Assembly: GCF_001931675.1 (NCBI RefSeq)
Contig: NZ_CP014839.1
Span: 806,001 to 870,000 of the forward strand
Direction of reading: 5' to 3'
Source: Pandoraea thiooxydans
GTDB taxonomy: Bacteria; Pseudomonadota; Gammaproteobacteria; Burkholderiales; Burkholderiaceae
DNA: 64,000 bases
Below, piece after piece: positions 17,337-27,700 of the stretch. Position numbers and translations under genes: made by a program. The notes beneath the pieces were generated by a model. The model did no database searches, was not told where the DNA came from, and was given only the letters and a program-made list of their open reading frames with translations. Position 1 is the first letter of the stretch, and each line of letters opens with the position of its first letter.

Positions 17337-17920
17337 TCCTGTTGCGCCATCCGCCCCCCGACGTGCCGGCCGGTGTGTGCTACGGCCAGAGCGATATTGG
17401 TCCGGACGCGTCCCGGTTCGAGGCGATCGTCGCAGACATGAGCACGCGGCTCGATCAGGCATTCGCACGGACAGGCCCGGCGGCACCCGCCCTGAGCCGC
17501 ATTGTAAGCAGCCCGCTCAAGCGGTGTGCGCTGGCGGCCGAGCGCCTCGCCGCTCGCCATGGGCTGCCGCTTGCCTATGACGAGCGCCTCGCGGAAATGC
17601 ATTTCGGCGCGTGGGAAATGCAACCCTGGAGCACGATTGCCCGAAAAGACATTGACGCCTGGGCGGCGGCGCCGGAACGTTACGTGGCGCCGGGCGGCGA
17701 ATCCGCATGCGATGTGGCGCGGCGCGTGCAGGCATGGCGCGCGCAAGCCGACGGCGACGTGCTGGTGGCCGTCACGCACCTGGGGCCGATACGTCTGATG
17801 GCTGCCCAATGCCTGGGCTTACCGATCCTGGCGTGCCAGCGGTGGTTGTTACCGTTCGGGGGCATTTGCCAGCTGCGCTGCCATGCTCAGCAGGCCGAAC
17901 TGATCCATTGGGGCGAGTGA
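17327..17920 (+). CDS. cobC: Histidine phosphatase family protein, probable alpha-ribazole phosphatase CobC
   Basis: A 197-residue phosphoglycerate-mutase-fold phosphatase. The catalytic RHP motif is at the N-terminus (MELILLRHPPPD). A second arginine (SSPLKRC) and glutamate (LAEMHFGAWE) follow, and the second catalytic His is in AVTHLGPIR. The ATG at 17327 overlaps the end of cobS, which supports removal of the phosphate from alpha-ribazole phosphate or cobalamin phosphate. Longer upstream frames into cobS are not conserved. Confidence 0.85.
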   Translation: MELILLRHPPPDVPAGVCYGQSDIGPDASRFEAIVADMSTRLDQAFARTGPAAPALSRIVSSPLKRCALAAERLAARHGLPLAYDERLAEMHFGAWEMQPWSTIARKDIDAWAAAPERYVAPGGESACDVARRVQAWRAQADGDVLVAVTHLGPIRLMAAQCLGLPILACQRWLLPFGGICQLRCHAQQAELIHWGE

Positions 17921-17938
17921 GCGCAGCACGCCGGTGCA

Positions 17939-18868
17939 TTACCGATCGGCGGCGAGTCGTTGTCTGGCGTGATCGAGGTCGTCACACATGATCTGCGCGC
18001 CTTGCAGGACGCGTGGGCCTGGCCGGTCGATCAGATCGCCGTCGATGGGGAACAAATTGTGGTGGGCTACGGCGCTTAACTGTGGCCAGCGGCGCCACAT
18101 CGCGAGATTGGCCAGTGGCCTGTCGGCGGGCGTGGCGCCTGGCATCGCGGTGAACATCGCTTGCGGGTCGGCTGCCAGCACCGCCTCCGTAGACACCATG
18201 GGAACCAGCGGTTTAAGATCGGCGAATACATTGCGCCCGCCGCACAATCGTATGACGTCGCTGACTATCTGCGAGCCGTTGATTGTCATCAACGGGTTCT
18301 GCCAGACCTGAAAGAACACCCTGACCGGCGCTCGTGTGGCATACGCACGTTGCAGCGCGCTGTAGCGGCTGCGGAACTGGTCGGCGGCGCGTGTGGCCTC
18401 GGCCGACGTGCCGAGCAGTTGGCCAAGGCGCTCGATTTCGCCCGGGATATCCGTCACGTGCCTGGGCTCGCTGTAGAACATCGGAATCCCGAGCTGCCTG
18501 AGTTTGTCGAGCTGGCGCTGCGCATTGCCGTGCCACCACACCACCAGCAGGTCGGGCTTGAGGGCGGCGATGCGTTCGAGATCGAGCGCTCCGCTGTCAC
18601 CCACCCGAGGAATTTGCCGGGCTTGCGGCGGGTAGTCGCTGTAGGTCACCGCGCCGACGATGCGTGTGCCGCCGCCGGCCGCATACAACAGTTCGGTCGC
18701 GTGGGGCGCCAGACTCACGACGCGTTGTGCCGCATGCTCGAGGGTCACGCGCGCGCCGCTGTCATCGGTGACGGAGATGGCTGCACGCGCGGTATGTGAG
18801 CTTAGCGGGCCGGCGATGCAGGCAAGCAGGACAAGCGTTCGCAGCAGGCGATTGGAGGTCGGTGACAT
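17939..18868 (-). CDS. btuF: Cobalamin-binding periplasmic protein BtuF-like
   Basis: A 309-residue periplasmic substrate-binding protein, convergent with the cobC end. Signal peptide approximately residues 1-29 (ending ARA). The Peripla_BP_2 domain contains RVVSLAPHATELLYAAG, VTYSDYPPQARQIPRVGD and LDLERIAALKPDLLVVW, which are characteristic of BtuF. The conserved second-lobe glutamate that contacts BtuC is likely in MVSTEAVLAADP. It is transcribed opposite btuBCD, so the riboswitch does not control it directly. Confidence 0.85.
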   Translation of the reverse strand: MSPTSNRLLRTLVLLACIAGPLSSHTARAAISVTDDSGARVTLEHAAQRVVSLAPHATELLYAAGGGTRIVGAVTYSDYPPQARQIPRVGDSGALDLERIAALKPDLLVVWWHGNAQRQLDKLRQLGIPMFYSEPRHVTDIPGEIERLGQLLGTSAEATRAADQFRSRYSALQRAYATRAPVRVFFQVWQNPLMTINGSQIVSDVIRLCGGRNVFADLKPLVPMVSTEAVLAADPQAMFTAMPGATPADRPLANLAMWRRWPQLSAVAHHNLFPIDGDLIDRPGPRVLQGAQIMCDDLDHARQRLAADR

Positions 18869-18998
18869 GGACGGCAGATTGGCGCAGAAGCCCGCTATTG
18901 TGCGATAAACGCGCCGGATTGTCAGGCGGGTTGGGGCAGACGAACCGGCGCGGGGCCGGCGGTGTCGAACACGTTACTGCGTGTCGAGGGGGAATCGG

Positions 18999-19148
18999 AT
19001 GTATCGGCGAATCGGTATTTGGCTGGCGAGCGGATTGTTGGCGTGCCTGTTGAGCGCTTGCGCGAACCATGGTGCCGGCGAGGCTGGCGGATCGAGTTTT
19101 TCAGCGTATGGCGTGATCGACGGCGGCGTGACGTTTCATAGCAAATAG
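18999..19148 (+). CDS. Small lipoprotein (49 residues)
   Basis: A short gene with GAGGGGG 7-13 bases before its ATG. The product has an Arg-rich n-region (MYRRIG), a hydrophobic core and an LLSAC lipobox with Cys21 as the lipidation site. A 28-residue tail follows: ANHGAGEAGGSSFSAYGVID then GGVTFHSK. I recognise no domain. Despite its size, the ribosome-binding site, lipobox and an immediate downstream terminator make it a credible gene. Function unknown. Confidence 0.65.
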   Translation: MYRRIGIWLASGLLACLLSACANHGAGEAGGSSFSAYGVIDGGVTFHSK

Positions 19149-19166
19149 ACACGACAACGCCTGAAA

Positions 19167-19212
19167 CAAAACGCCCCGCGTGCTGCGACGCACGCGGGGC
19201 GTTTTGTTTTTT
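19167..19212. terminator. Strong bidirectional terminator
   Basis: A perfect 17-bp GC-rich stem (19167-19183 with 19190-19206) and 6-base loop. A run of As precedes the GC core and Ts follow it, so it serves both the plus-strand small lipoprotein and the minus-strand lipoprotein at 19225. Confidence 0.9.
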
Positions 19213-19224
19213 GCGGCCGGACGA

Positions 19225-19449
19225 TTACTGCGAAGCGCCGCCCGGTGCGGCAGGCGCCGAGCTCGGGGTGCTGGCTGCAGCGCCGCTCGCGCCATTCATG
19301 CTGCCACTGGGCGCAGTGGCCGGAGCTGCTTGCTGCGTGGTGGTGTCGGAGGACGCCGGCGCCGTGCTTTCCTCGGACTTCTTCTGGCAGCCAGCGATAA
19401 CGACAACGGTGGTCAATAGCGTAGCGATCAACAACGTCAGTTTTTTCAT
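19225..19449 (-). CDS. Small Ala/Ser/Pro-rich lipoprotein (74 residues)
   Basis: Residues 1-20 form a lipoprotein signal (MKKLTLLIATLLTTVVVIAG) with Cys21 followed by QKKSEES. The mature part is about 53 residues of low-complexity Ala, Ser, Thr, Pro and Gly, probably disordered. AGGAGAAAGG precedes the ATG. It ends just before the shared terminator. Such proteins are common in Burkholderiales but their function is not known. Confidence 0.75.
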   Translation of the reverse strand: MKKLTLLIATLLTTVVVIAGCQKKSEESTAPASSDTTTQQAAPATAPSGSMNGASGAAASTPSSAPAAPGGASQ

Positions 19450-19719
19450 TTGTTCACCTTTCTCCTAGTTTGCGCACTAAAGCGTTTTCAGTTTAACGCC
19501 GTGCCGCGCCTCAAGTGTGTGTTTTTGTTGTAAAAATGATTCAATTTGTAACGACGTGGCCTGCGCGTGTTGCGCCCGCACCGCTTGGAGCAGGCATGCC
19601 TGTAGCATGCCGACCCATCCCTGGGACGGTCCGGTGCCGGTTGCGTGAATGAAGTGAAGAATGCGAGTCGGCGCGATAGCTGGCCAACGCGCAGAGGCCT
19701 CGTGGCAAAGCGGTATCGC
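19450..19719. other. Intergenic region between lipoprotein and cobU
   Basis: A 270-base spacer on the minus-strand side. It has an AT-rich patch (about 19515-19555, GT-rich then T/A-rich), which is likely the promoter region of the lipoprotein gene. I could not define clear -35/-10 pairs. No conserved frame is seen. Confidence 0.35.
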
Positions 19720-20265
19720 CTATCCCTTGACCGGCATGGCAATGCCGGCCACCATCAGGCAGACCCGCGAGCAGCGTGCGGCCAGAAGCTGATTGAGGCG
19801 GCCGAGTTCGTCGACGTACTGCCTCGTCATCGCGCCCATCGGAATTACTCCCATGCCAATTTCATTGCTGACCAGGATGACTTTGCCGGGGGTGTCGCGC
19901 AGTACTTCGTCGAGCGCCTTCACGGCGTCGGCCCATGCCGACGGCGGGCCTGGGACGGCGTCGGGTGGGCAGAGCCAGGCGGCGGCCCATAGCGTGAGAC
20001 AGTCGACCAGCACGCAGTGCCCGGGCCGGGCTGCCTCGGCGAGTGCACCAGCCAGATCGCGGCCGACTTCGCGCAGTTGCCAGTGCGCCGGGCGTCGCGT
20101 CCGATGCACTGCGATGCGCTCGGCCATTTCGGCATCCGCTATCTGCGCGGTAGCGAGATAAGTGACCGGCAGGCCGCTATCGCGCGCGAGCCGTTCAGCG
20201 TAAGCGCTTTTGCCGGAGCGGGCACCGCCGAGCACGAGCAGCGAGTCCGGTGCGGGAGTGGGCAT
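19720..20265 (-). CDS. cobU: Bifunctional adenosylcobinamide kinase/adenosylcobinamide-phosphate guanylyltransferase
   Basis: A 181-residue CobU/CobP. The P-loop GGARSGKSAYAERLA begins near residue 13, YLATAQIADAEMAERIAVHR near residue 37 contains the guanylylated histidine region, and VLVDCLTLW is near residue 87. It converts adenosylcobinamide to adenosylcobinamide-GDP, the substrate of CobS, completing nucleotide-loop assembly with cobT, cobS and cobC. It lies on the opposite strand to those genes and 35 bases after panD. Confidence 0.93.
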   Translation of the reverse strand: MPTPAPDSLLVLGGARSGKSAYAERLARDSGLPVTYLATAQIADAEMAERIAVHRTRRPAHWQLREVGRDLAGALAEAARPGHCVLVDCLTLWAAAWLCPPDAVPGPPSAWADAVKALDEVLRDTPGKVILVSNEIGMGVIPMGAMTRQYVDELGRLNQLLAARCSRVCLMVAGIAMPVKG

Positions 20266-20300
20266 ACGGTCTGTGCGTCGCGCGGCTCTGGACGACGGAC

Positions 20301-20708
20301 TTATTCGGAGAAGACCGGCGATGCTTCCCAGGCCTGCAGCGGTACGTGGTCGCGATCGCCCTTGATGCGATTGCGCTCGTCGACAAACACCAGTTGCGGC
20401 TTGAAACCGGCCTGCACGTCTTTTTCCTCGACGCCGGCGTAGGCGACGATGATCACGACGTCGCCCAATTGCGCGCGGCGCGCAGCGGCGCCGTTGAGCG
20501 AGATCATGCCGCTGCCGCGTTCGCCGCGAATGGCATAGGTGGTGAAGCGTTCGCCGTTATTGACATTGAAAATGTCGATCTGCTCGTTTTCGACCAAACC
20601 GGACGCTTCGAGCAGGTTTTCGTCGATCGCACACGAGCCTTCGTAATGCAGTTCGCAGTGCGTCACCGTGGCACGGTGAATTTTCGATTTGAGCATGGTG
20701 CGGATCAT
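20301..20708 (-). CDS. panD: Aspartate 1-decarboxylase
   Basis: A 135-residue pyruvoyl enzyme making beta-alanine for pantothenate. The self-cleavage site HYEGSC places Gly24-Ser25 as the processing point when translation starts at 20708, the same numbering as E. coli PanD. A GGAGG site five bases upstream supports this start over the ATG four codons later. It lies directly after panC on the same strand, forming a pantothenate unit. Confidence 0.95.
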   Translation of the reverse strand: MIRTMLKSKIHRATVTHCELHYEGSCAIDENLLEASGLVENEQIDIFNVNNGERFTTYAIRGERGSGMISLNGAAARRAQLGDVVIIVAYAGVEEKDVQAGFKPQLVFVDERNRIKGDRDHVPLQAWEASPVFSE

Positions 20709-20735
20709 CGCAGCCTCCGGGCAAAAAAATTGAGT

Positions 20736-22626
<1,891 letters not shown>

Positions 22627-22633
22627 GACGATA

Positions 22634-22816
22634 TTATTCCGACTGATAAACGTACGCCTGCTGCGGCACACGCGACGCTTTTTGCCGTGCGCGTTCGTCA
22701 AGGTCGATCGGCTGCTTGTCCCACAGCAGCGCGCGGCCCTTGCGTTGCTCTTCTTCCAGGGTCGGTTTGGCTTGTTTCAATTCTTTGATAAAGCGGGTGA
22801 TGTCGGACTCGTACAT
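22634..22816 (-). CDS. DUF3460 family small protein
   Basis: A 60-residue charged protein, MYESDITRFIKELKQAKPTL at its start and LLWDKQPIDLDERAR in the middle, matching the DUF3460 family found beside scpA in beta-proteobacteria. It has no signal peptide or membrane segment. Function unknown; the fixed position upstream of scpA suggests a shared transcript. Confidence 0.85.
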   Translation of the reverse strand: MYESDITRFIKELKQAKPTLEEEQRKGRALLWDKQPIDLDERARQKASRVPQQAYVYQSE

Positions 22817-23004
22817 GATCGGCCGGTGAGGGAAAGAAATGCCGTCAATTCTACCGCAAACGATACGTGGTCCGGCGGTTTGGCCACGCCGGGCGGATTC
22901 GCGGCGGTTTGGCGCGCCCAGCCGCCGCTGGATATGGTCAAATAGCCATTTTGCACGACACTAGGGCAGAGGACAGATTTTTGACGGTACCAAGGCGAAC
23001 CGGG

Positions 23005-24789
23005 ATGAACGACCGAAGCGACGGGGGCGTGTCGTGGCATGCCCTGATCCGGGCGATGGTACTGGCAATCGCGCTGTGCGCGATGTTCCCCGCGATCGCC
23101 AAAGTTGCCGCGGCCAACGTCGCTTACCGGGTCGAAATCGACGCGCCGGCGCCTCTCGCGGGCTTGCTCAAGGCGCATCTGGACCTGGTGCGCTTCGAGC
23201 AGCGGACCGACCTGGGCAAGGAGCAATTCGATTATTTGCTGGCAACCGTCGGCGAGCAGGTCTCGCAGTTGGCTGCCACCGAAGGTTACTTCTCGCCGGT
23301 CACGCACGCTCGCGTGGAGAAGGTCGGTGCGCTCCAGGTGGTGCACATCGAGGTGAGCCCGGGCGAGCGCACGCGGGTGAGCGACGTGCTGTTGCGGTTC
23401 ACCGGGCCGATCGCCACGCAGGAGCCGGGCCGCGTGGCGACGCTGGAGAGCAAATGGGGTATGCCGGTCGGTCAGCCGTTTCGGCAGGACGATTGGAGCA
23501 AGGCCAAGGACGACACGCTGTATGCGCTGCAGCGCTATCGTTATCACGCGGCCAGGCTGACTTTTTCCCAGGCACGCATCGAGCCGGACCGACACCGTGC
23601 CGAGCTTGACGCCGAATACGACAGCGGTCCGGCGTTCACGCTGGGCAAATTGCATGTGACCGGTACTCGGCGCTATCCGGCCAGCATCGTTGAACATGTC
23701 AATCCGCTTCACGAGGGCGAACCTTACAGCGTCGATCGCCTGCTCGAGCTGCAGCGGCAAATCCAGAACACGCCGTATTTCTCCAATGTGATTATCGACG
23801 TGCCGAGCGACCCGGCGCAGGCCTCACTCGCGCCGGTCAATGTCAAGGTCACGGAATTTCCCACGCAGCGTGTGCAGGCTGGGGTCGGTTACGCCTCCGA
23901 CACCGGTGCGCATGTGCTGGGGCGCTACGGCTACAACAACGTCTTCGGCCGGGCCTGGGTTTTCAGCAGCCAGGCCAACCTCGAGCAGCAGCGCCAATAC
24001 GGTCTGGTGAGCCTGGCGATGCCGCCGGATGCGAAGGCCTACGTCAATAGCGTTTCCACGTCGTTCAACCGGACCACGGTCGAAGGGGTCGACCAGCGCA
24101 GCCTGCAGATCGGGCTAAAACGCGCGCGCACGCTCGATAAATACGATTGGGCCTATACGCTCGATTTCTATCGCGACGAACTGCGGCCCGATACCGGCCC
24201 GCGCTTCCTGAACCACGCGCTGGTGCCGGGTTTCGCCTGGACCCGGCGTAACGTCGACGATCCGATCTTTCCGCGGCGCGGCAATATCATCTCGACGCAG
24301 ATCGGCTTTGGTGTCAAAGGGATGCTCAGCGACCAGAGTTTTGGGCGTGTGTATGGCCGCATCCGCCAGTACGTGCCGATCGGCCAGCGCGATCTGATGA
24401 TCTTGCGCACCGAGTTCGGCGCCGTGCTCACACATGGCAGCAACGACCGCATTCCGGCGTCGCTGCTGTTTCGCGCCGGCGGCAACGATTCGATCCGCGG
24501 CTATGGCTACCAGAGCATCGGCCTGAACCAGGACGGCTCGGTGCTGCCGGCCAAATACCTGGCGACCGGCAGTATCGAGTACCAGCATTGGCTTAGCCAC
24601 CAGTGGGGCGGCGCGATCTTCTGGGATCTCGGCACCGCCAGCGATACGCTGCAGGGCGCGAAAATCTATAACGGCGTCGGCTTCGGCGTCCGGTGGCGCA
24701 GCCCGGTGGGGCCGGTCAATCTGGATCTGGGATATGGTATCGAGCGACACCAGTTCCGGCCCAACATTTCTCTCGGCGTGGCGTTCTGA
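23005..24789 (+). CDS. tamA: Translocation and assembly module protein TamA (BamA family)
   Basis: A 594-residue outer-membrane Omp85 protein. A signal-like hydrophobic segment (HALIRAMVLAIALCAMF) is followed by POTRA domains (VSPGERTRVSDVLLRF, LHVTGTRRYPASIV) and a 16-strand barrel with FRAGGNDSIRGYGYQSIGL, the conserved (V/I)RGY lid motif, ending in ISLGVAF with terminal Phe. The ATG at 23005 gives a usable signal peptide; earlier starts do not. It pairs with the tamB gene 3 bases downstream. Confidence 0.9.
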   Translation: MNDRSDGGVSWHALIRAMVLAIALCAMFPAIAKVAAANVAYRVEIDAPAPLAGLLKAHLDLVRFEQRTDLGKEQFDYLLATVGEQVSQLAATEGYFSPVTHARVEKVGALQVVHIEVSPGERTRVSDVLLRFTGPIATQEPGRVATLESKWGMPVGQPFRQDDWSKAKDDTLYALQRYRYHAARLTFSQARIEPDRHRAELDAEYDSGPAFTLGKLHVTGTRRYPASIVEHVNPLHEGEPYSVDRLLELQRQIQNTPYFSNVIIDVPSDPAQASLAPVNVKVTEFPTQRVQAGVGYASDTGAHVLGRYGYNNVFGRAWVFSSQANLEQQRQYGLVSLAMPPDAKAYVNSVSTSFNRTTVEGVDQRSLQIGLKRARTLDKYDWAYTLDFYRDELRPDTGPRFLNHALVPGFAWTRRNVDDPIFPRRGNIISTQIGFGVKGMLSDQSFGRVYGRIRQYVPIGQRDLMILRTEFGAVLTHGSNDRIPASLLFRAGGNDSIRGYGYQSIGLNQDGSVLPAKYLATGSIEYQHWLSHQWGGAIFWDLGTASDTLQGAKIYNGVGFGVRWRSPVGPVNLDLGYGIERHQFRPNISLGVAF

Positions 24790-24792
24790 CGC

Positions 24793-27700
24793 ATGACGGA
24801 TCAACACACCCACCCTGCCGCCGCGACCGCACCGTCGCCCCCGCCGCCCCCGCGCCGCCGGCGCTGGCCGCGGGTGCTCGCGTGGCTGGTCGTCGCGCCG
24901 CTGGTACTGGTGGTTGGACTGGCCGGCGCGGGCCTCCTGGCGGCACATACCGAGCGCGGCTCCCGCTGGCTCTGGCAGGCCGCCGTGGTCGTTCTCGATG
25001 GCAAGCTGGCCGGGCAATGGGAGGGCGGCACGCTGGCCGGCGGAGCACATCTGCGCGAGGTCGCATATACCGACGGCGCAACCCACGTAACGCTCGACCG
25101 TCTCGATGGCCGCTGGGCTCTGCAGAGCGCGCCCTGGCGCCTGAGGATAGCCTTTCTGCAGTTGGGCACGCTCGACCTGAAGCTGGCGCCGCAGGCGCCC
25201 GCCCAGGCGCCTGCGGCGTTGCCGCAACGCCTGACGCTGCCGTTGGCGATTCGCGTCGACGCGGTGTCGCTGCATCGCCTGATTCTGCATGCGCCGGCGC
25301 TGGAGTTGACCGACATCGCGCTGCACGGCGAAACCGACGGCCGGCACCATACCCTGGTGCTGGATAACCTGACGACACCTTATGGCCGGGTGAATGCGTC
25401 GATGCGGCTCGACGGCGCGCGGCCGTTCGCGCTAAGCGGCGATGCGGCCGTGGCAGGGCGCTACGACACGCATCCCTATCAATTGGCGTTGCATTTGAGT
25501 GGCTCCCTCGAGGCGCTGCGGGCCGATCTGAGCGCCAGCGGCGACCGGCTCGCCGGACACGCCACTGTAAGCGCCGCGCCATTCGACGCGGTGCCGCTCA
25601 AGCGCGCACAGGTTGCGATCGATCACGTCGATCCGCGGCTGTTCAGCGCCTCCGCGCCCAGTGCCGATTTGTCGCTGCGTGCCGATCTGGCGCCGGTCGA
25701 CGGCGCATCGGCATTGCAGGTGGCCGGACCGATCAGCGTGAGCAATGCCGAGCCCGGTTCGCTCGACCGGCAGCGCCTGCCGCTCGTGAGCGCGGCCGCC
25801 CGCGTCATGCTCGATGCCACGCATCAGGCGCTGACCGACGTGCAAGTACGCCTGGCCGGGGGGGCGGCCCTGAGCGGCGGCGGCTCGCTCACGCGCCATG
25901 CGCAGACAGGCCGAACCACCGGACAGTTCGCGCTTGCGGCGCGCGAGGTCAACTTGCGTGCATTCCTCGGCAAACTGCCCGTCACCCGACTGGGTGGACC
26001 ACTGATCGTCACACTCGACGGCGGTCGCCAGCAGGTCGCGCTGGACTGGCGCGATCCGACCCGTCGCATCCAACTGGACGCGGCGCTCGATGACGGCGCG
26101 GTGACCTTGCGCAGCGCCCGCCTGAGCGCCGGAGCCGGCCAGATCGACCTGCGCGGCTCGCTGCGCACCGACGCTGGCGGCAGCTACGAGGCGAATGCGG
26201 TCATGACGCAGTTCGATCCTGCCGCGTGGTTCGACACCGGCGTGAGTTCGTCGACACGCGCGGGCCGGCCGGCCACGCGCATCAGCGGACAGCTTCAGGC
26301 GCGCGGGACATTGCACCCGGCGCTCGACGTCGAGGCCAAATTCGCACTGCGCGACAGTCAATACGCCGGGTTGCCGATGGGCGGTGAAGGCACCGTGCGT
26401 CTGGCCGGCGGCCGACTCTTGCCGAGCAGCGCGCAATTGCTGGTGGCGGGCAATCGGGCTCGGCTCGACGGCAGCTTCGGTGCCGCGGGAGATCGCCTGC
26501 GAGTCGATGTCGATGCGCCGCATTTGAACCGGCTAGGGTTTGGCCTGGCCGGCTTGCTGCAAGTGCATGGGCAACTCAGTGGCTCTCTCGCCCGCCCGGC
26601 GCTGCAAGCCGATTTTCGCGCCGAGCAACTCGCGTTCGGCAACCAGCGGCTGGCTCATATGAGCGGCCGGGCCAATATCGAGGGCGGCCTGCATGCGCCC
26701 GGCACGAGCCGCCTCGAGCTGACCCTGGCGGGCCGCGATTACCGAGCCTCCCAGGTGGCGCTGAGCCGGGTGGACATCAACCTCGCCGGCACGCGCGCGA
26801 GCCACCGGATCCGGGCCGAGTTCGCCGGCACCTTGCGGGGCCAGCCGCTGGCGCTTGCCCTGGCTGCCCAAGGCGGCGTGACCGACCAGCAAGGCCGCCT
26901 TGGCTGGGACGGCACGATACAGACGCTGCGCAACGACGGTCTGCCGCGCTTTGCTTTGACTCGACCGTGGCGTGTCAAGGCCGCTGCGCAGGCGGTTCAG
27001 CTTGGCGCGGCGCACTTCACGCTGGCGGGCGCCTCGGTCGATCTGGGCCAGCTCGACTATCGCCAGGGCCAGCTTCGCTCGAGCGGATCCATCAGCGCGC
27101 TGGATATCGGCAATGTCCTGACGCTGGTCAAGGAGTTCACTGGTGCCGCGCCGCCGCTGCAAAGCAATCTGGTGCTCGATGGCAGCTGGAATCTCGTGCT
27201 GGCGAAGCAGGCCGACGGCTTCGTGCAGATCGCGCGACGCAGCGGCGACCTGATGCTGACCGACGGCCGGCGCGAGACGCTGGGGGTGGCCCCCGGGGTG
27301 CGTGCGCTGGGGATCTCGGCGCTGCGGGTGCGCGCGGATTTGCACGCCGACCAGGTCAACCTGACTGCCCATGCGGCGGCAAGCAGCATCGGCCAGCTCG
27401 ATGCAAAGGTGAGTACCGCTGTGCAAATGCATGACGGTCATCCGAGCCTGACCGAACAGGCACCGCTCGACGGCAGTGCCGCGCTCGATGTGCCGAACCT
27501 CAATGCGGTAGGGGCGCTGGCCGGACCGCAACTGCTGCTCAAAGGCCGGGCGGCGGCGCGCTTCACGCTCGGCGGCACGGTGGGCAAGCCCCTGCTGTCG
27601 GGGAATGTGACGGGCGATGATTTGTCGATAACGATGTTCGATCTGGGCATTCAGCTGACCGGCGGCACGGTGCGCCTGGCGATGGACCGCAACGCGATCG

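Noticed and set aside
19488-19742. 84-codon minus-strand frame beyond cobU
   Set aside because: Arg/His/Cys-rich product with no ribosome-binding site; it overlaps the cobU 3' end and a likely promoter region.
24115-25350. 411-codon minus-strand frame over tamA/tamB
   Set aside because: Opposed by two clear genes; the product is Arg/Gln-rich and unconserved in appearance.
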